The notes under the pieces: model-generated
Databases searched by the model: none
What the model saw: the letters and a program-made list of their open reading frames with translations, nothing else
Told to the model about the DNA's origin: nothing
Part shown: piece by piece, positions 60,301 through 64,000 of the stretch
Layout of the letters: the number at the start of each line of letters is the position of its first letter
How positions within the stretch are numbered: position 1 is the stretch's first letter
NCBI GenBank assembly: GCA_012845835.1
Contig: JABAKD010000024.1
Coordinates: 5,698,109-5,762,108 of the forward strand
Source: Undaria pinnatifida
Lineage: Eukaryota > Sar > Phaeophyceae > Laminariales > Alariaceae
Direction: 5' to 3'
DNA: 64,000 bases
Position numbers and translations under genes: made by a program

Positions 60301-60480
60301 GCGAGTGTAGCCTTGGCAGGCGTCTCAGTCGCGTTTGTTCTGCTTGGAGGATGTGTGGAGCAGGGCGCGGGGTGCTGGAAGCGGGGGCATGTACACCCCC
60401 CCCTACCCCCCTAGCGTTTTTACCGCCCCACGCGAACAGACATTAATACAATAAAAAAATCGTGAATCAGGGACCAAGGT
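60301..60480 (+). repeat. 3' direct repeat B1 of retroelement 2
   Basis: Matches 60848-61015. Shared landmarks are AGGCGT, GATGTGTGGAGCA, GGGTGC/GGGTGC-type sequence, GTACACCCCC, GCGTTTT-ACCGC, CCACGCGAA and AATC-GGGACCAA. The centre (GGGGGCATGTACACCCCC) is a degraded version of the hairpin in B2. Confidence 0.8.
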
Positions 60481-60847
60481 GTAAGGTTGTTAGACAAACT
60501 GGTGTTTGGCCATAGATGGGAGAAAAATGCAAGAAGACATGCAACTAAACATGCAGTATAGAATACGGACGTATGTATGTAACAGGGGAAAAGGGGGATG
60601 GTTCCAGGGATTGGTACTCGTGGGCAACTTCGTTTGCATTGGGACGGGAGCATGTAGGTACAGAACGCTGTATTCGTGGACAGATAGGTGACCACGGCAA
60701 GGAGAAGGCAGACAGCAGTAGAGGCAGCCAACAACGAAGATTAGACATCAGAAAGTGAGGGTTCGGTTCAAATTTCCCCCCCCACCTTCCTGTAACCTTC
60801 ACGAACGGATGGGGAAACAGTTGTTGGGTCGTGTACACTGAATGTGG
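60481..60847 (+). other. Spacer between repeats B1 and B2 (candidate A2)
   Basis: No gene. In a PAT/Ngaro-type B1-A2-B2 arrangement this 367-base block would be A2 and should match the element's 5' end near 54.8 kb. I found no convincing match there, so the 5' end may be truncated. Confidence 0.4.
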
Positions 60848-61015
60848 GCGACAGTAGCATGGAGAGGCGTGTCGGCCGCGTTCGATTCTTCGGACGATGT
60901 GTGGAGCATGGCGCAGGGTGCCGGCGGTGGGGGTGTGTACACCCCCACCGCGTTTTCACCGCTCCACGCGAAGAGGCATGAATACAAGCAGAAAAATCGC
61001 GAATCGGGGACCAAA
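60848..61015 (+). repeat. 3' direct repeat B2 of retroelement 2, with hairpin
   Basis: Second copy of B1, about 547 bases downstream. It contains a perfect 12-bp stem GCGGTGGGGGTG / CACCCCCACCGC (60924-60935 with 60940-60951) around a TGTA loop. It likely marks the 3' end of the element. Confidence 0.8.
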
Positions 61016-62476
61016 GCTTTATGCTATGTTTGACAATGCGAAATTGTCATACAAGTAGCCAAGGAATATATCATGTTACAATAGGGGAGTCACCTCAAAA
61101 AATGCTGTTTCGCGGTTAGCACCGGTAGGGTTACATGCTCGACGCCGGGATTTTCACATCCACGATGTTTATATCACTGCTCAAGTGGTTTGCCTGCCTC
61201 TGTCCCTGTTTTTTCGTCCGGCTTTCCCGCAATCTTACGCCAAAGACGTTGCCCTGGTGTATGATGTATAGCCTGCGCCTTTTTCGTGTGCCGCACCAAG
61301 CGAGCGTGTACCAGTTTATATTTCCAACAGCGCCCCAATACAATAACACAACAGCTGCCCTGTAACATGTTGAAGTCACAAGGCCGTATTGCGCTTATCT
61401 ATATTTCTGGGGCTTTTGCTTACGACCAGGAGTCACAAAGTGTTTGCTTTTTATCCCTGCAACCTTTGCACCTTGCCCCGCTTTATGATGGGCTATCAGT
61501 GTCCCGTTCATGCCCTCTATGGGTCTACGCTCGTTTAGTTTGATCCCTTTGTCAAACCTCATCAACCATCACGACTGTTTTTTTCTGTTTTTGGATCTTC
61601 CAATTGTATGAACCAGGTATGTTCCAGGTAGTATCTGATATTTTGATAGCTGTTTTTCCCCGTTCCCGTCTCGTTTGTTGCTTTTCGTGCGTGTGTGTGA
61701 AGAAATACGAAAACCTCACGTGCACTTCGACGACCGCGTTGGCCGGAGCGAAACAAACGCTTCAGGGACACTTAGCGATGCCTCCCACATTATTATACAG
61801 CAGCAGTATATATACTTTCCGTCGATATATCTTTCAGCTCCTTTCCTTCTACGCCTGGAATAAGTATGCCGTACTTTGCTCGGCTGACTGCATACAATTA
61901 AATTCGTGCACAAAATTTCGGCTGTTACTCGGGGAAGGCTCCGCAGCTTTTCTTGGACTTTTTTTTGGCATTTGCAGTGCTAGCCTGCGATGAAGATCAC
62001 CCCTCGGCCCCAGATTATCTCGTTTTGATCCCCGACCCCGACCGTGTCGGAGAAGGTCTCGGGCGTGCTTGCACCGCGCACGGGCTGCCTCTCTGACTGT
62101 ACTCGTTATTCGAAAAATCATTTCAAACCCATCAGCTGTGAGGTTGGCCAATCGAGCGGTTGACCCTGAGTTCCAACAGTCACGCGGTCGAGATTCAACA
62201 GGCTGTGCGATTCCTGAGTCTCGTGGCTAATACGTACCTGGTATATAACAGGAGTACTCGCATACAGGGGAAAAGAAAAGAAACAGGTCCAGATACTTAT
62301 GGTCGGATTGTAAAGAAAGGATGATAAAGCAGCAGTACGTAGACGTAGACAGGGTGGTTTGGCGTTTACTGCTGCTGATGTTGTCGTAGTCCCGCGATAC
62401 TGCACGCCGGTACTCGTATGTACCTGCCATAAATATTGCTATCATAGACCTCAGGCTGATCGGGCACTTTTTCTAA
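61016..62476. other. No gene recognised
   Basis: T-rich frames such as 61131-61365 and 61604-61993 are hydrophobic by composition only. The minus-strand frame at 61849-62151 (ITSTVREAARARCKHARDLL) has no recognised family. Confidence 0.4.
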
Positions 62477-62700
62477 TATCCGGACCTCCCTCGAATCCGA
62501 CCGTCTTTCCGTGCGGTTTCTTCGCTGAGGCGTGCCCCCTCCTCGCCTGCAATAGACGGTGTCTGTCGTTGATCCGCTCGCTAAGCGCTGTAGTTGCCCG
62601 CGCGAAGCCTTGGTATCGAAATCTACGGCGAGGCCTCCGAAACATCCTTCCCTGCGAGCGTTTCGGCGAATTTTCTACGGGCAGGGCCTATGTACTCGCC
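62477..62700. repeat. Dispersed repeat A, copy 2
   Basis: Matches 8185-8395 in the same orientation. The minus strand again reads LQARRGHASAKKP. It is followed within 40 bases by repeat B copy 2, whereas copy 1 of A is not next to B. Confidence 0.8.
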
Positions 62701-62739
62701 AGTTTTTTTTTCAGCGGGCCGTGCTCTATGAAGTCCCAC

Positions 62740-63290
62740 CCATTGTTGTGGTTCTCACATTAACTCCCATAATCAAGTCCGTGGTCACAGAACAGGCTCC
62801 AGTCACGCTGGAGCTGAGCAATACCGCAAGCAAAAACACAAACAAAGTATAGGTGGTACACGGATATAACACAGCTGACGCAATTCATACCTCCAGCAAA
62901 CACATAAAAAAGTGAAATCGGGAGTCAACCCGACGATGTGCCAGGTCCATACTTGTACTGGTGCAAACATCTCACTACTACTCGCGCCAGAAAAAACCGA
63001 TTTTACCGCTTGCCACCCAAGAAAGACGGACATGCCTATATTGCGCGTAGTACACTACGCATGCGAACGACAGACGCAAGTCAACTGGGAAACTAGAATC
63101 AAAAAAAACAACAAAGAAGAAGAAAACAAACATTATGACAAGAAACTTGCAAGAAAACAAAAAACAAAAAAGGAAAGGAAGGAAAGAAATAAAAGAAAAA
63201 CAAGAAAAGCAAGAAAAGACATAACTCGAAGAGGAAGCAAGGAAAGGAAAAGAGAAAATATGTCATACTAGCAGACCTTAAGAACTGACT
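62740..63290 (+). repeat. Dispersed repeat B, copy 2
   Basis: Matches 33399-33910, including the long A/G tract (about 63095-63260). The 119-codon frame at 62912-63271 reads through the purine tract as Lys/Arg/Glu and is not a gene. Confidence 0.85.
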
Positions 63291-63485
63291 AAGACGGCCA
63301 TGGTAAGGGTCGGCTACCAGGTCGGGCTTGGTATTGGGGACGCCTGCACGGGGGGCTCTTTGCTCGGACTTGAGAGAACGTCGAACTACCCCCTAGAACA
63401 CATGCCACCCAAGCTTCGCTCATACCTGCCATCTATAAAAATTCCAATGTTGGGGGGATCTACCCCGAAAGTGTTACCCTACAAA
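63291..63485 (+). other. Short open segment, unrecognised
   Basis: The frame at 63300-63497 reads VRVGYQVGLGIGDACTGGSL then HMPPKLRSYLPSIKIPMLGG. It is protein-like but unidentified and lies between a dispersed repeat and a minisatellite. Confidence 0.2.
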
Positions 63486-63830
63486 GATCTCCTGTAAGTT
63501 CTGTAGGACATTCATACCCGTACCCGGAACTTCTGGAACTTCTGTACGACATTCATACCCGTACCCGAAACACCTGCAAGTTCTGTACGCCCGTGCCCGC
63601 AACACACGGGGTACTGGTACAGCATTGGTATACCTGCTGAGAACTTCTGCGAGTTCTGTACGCCCGTGCCACAATACCCGGAACTTCTGGAAGTTCTGTG
63701 AGACTTACGTACCCGTTCCCGAAATTTCCAGAAGTTCTGTAGGAACCCCGTATCCTCACCCGGAAGTGCTGCGAGTTCTGTAAGACTGTGGCTCAATACC
63801 CCGGGTACGGTATACGCTTGTAATAATATC
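63486..63830. repeat. Minisatellite with GAACTTCTGGAAGTTC palindromic core
   Basis: Units of about 40-60 bases contain CCCGGAACTTCTG-AAGTTC, then TGTA-GAC or TGTACGCCCG and CGTACCCG. They start near 63486, 63530, 63568, 63642, 63695, 63736 and 63766. The core GAACTTC-TG-GAAGTTC is self-complementary. The array is open on the minus strand and gives repetitive frames there. Confidence 0.85.
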
Positions 63831-64000
63831 CTGAGCGGCGGGTACAAACTGTAAAATTTGAAAACTAGGGTTGAGCGAATTCTGACGTCATGTCTCGTGT
63901 TGTTCATTCTGACGTCGCCTCTCTTCCATGACGATGCCGTCACACACCCCCAGCACGAAATTTCACAGAAGCAAACTTCCCCACCAACACACAAACACAC
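63831..64000. other. No gene recognised at window end
   Basis: An ACACAAACACAC stretch closes the window; nothing else is seen. Confidence 0.4.

Noticed and set aside
62912..63271. 119-codon Lys/Arg-rich frame
   Set aside because: It reads through the purine tract of repeat B, and copy 1 lacks the frame.

Overview
This is a repeat-dominated stretch of a eukaryotic nuclear genome. Three reverse-transcriptase lineages, exon-sized coding islands with GT-AG borders, a tRNA-like element, minisatellites, a satellite and many short open frames argue against a bacterial or viral source. The mixture (two tyrosine-recombinase retroelements, a copia element, a LINE, and introns of several hundred bases to over 2 kb) would fit a stramenopile or other alga. 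That placement is a guess from family resemblance, not something the sequence proves.

Left part (1-11.8 kb): degraded sequence with a gag-like ORF relic (about 1.3-2.15 kb), acidic repeat-protein relics (3.35-4.25 kb), a G/T-skewed desert (4.25-7.9 kb), dispersed repeats (7.9-8.4 kb), a tandem duplication with an internal minisatellite (8.55-8.96 kb) and a complete non-autonomous DNA transposon of 1,025 bp (9116-10140). That transposon has 25-bp perfect terminal inverted repeats, a TA target duplication and a 30-bp perfect internal hairpin.

Centre-left (11.8-26 kb): a diverged satellite with a higher-order period near 456 bp (11.77-15.69 kb). It is followed by a broken tyrosine-recombinase retrotransposon of DIRS/PAT type on the + strand (gag, RT-RNase H, tyrosine recombinase, then repeated 3' DNA), then a truncated Ty1/copia gag-protease-integrase reading frame (23590-25875) preceded by a CAGCAT microsatellite and a possible 5' LTR.

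Centre (26-44 kb): dispersed repeat families B and C, a dead LINE on the - strand (34.4-35.9 kb), and a set of probable exons (38.2-43.9 kb, + strand) that may form one gene for a secreted or membrane-anchored Cys-rich glycoprotein with VMO-I/jacalin-like repeats and a C-terminal membrane anchor.

Right part (44-64 kb): mostly anonymous DNA with a GGAAGC-rich segment, a tRNA-derived relic, inverted and C-rich repeats, and one clear C2-domain exon on the - strand (52276-52439). A second, different tyrosine-recombinase retroelement lies on a strongly purine-rich + strand (about 54.9-61.0 kb) and ends in a repeated 3' block with a perfect 12-bp hairpin. Dispersed repeats and a 63.5-63.8 kb minisatellite close the window.

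Almost every mobile element is dead through stops, frameshifts, truncation or altered catalytic residues. The probable host coding sequence is the exon set at 38-44 kb and the C2 exon. Most other open frames are within the range expected by chance or are antisense shadows of purine-rich or satellite DNA.
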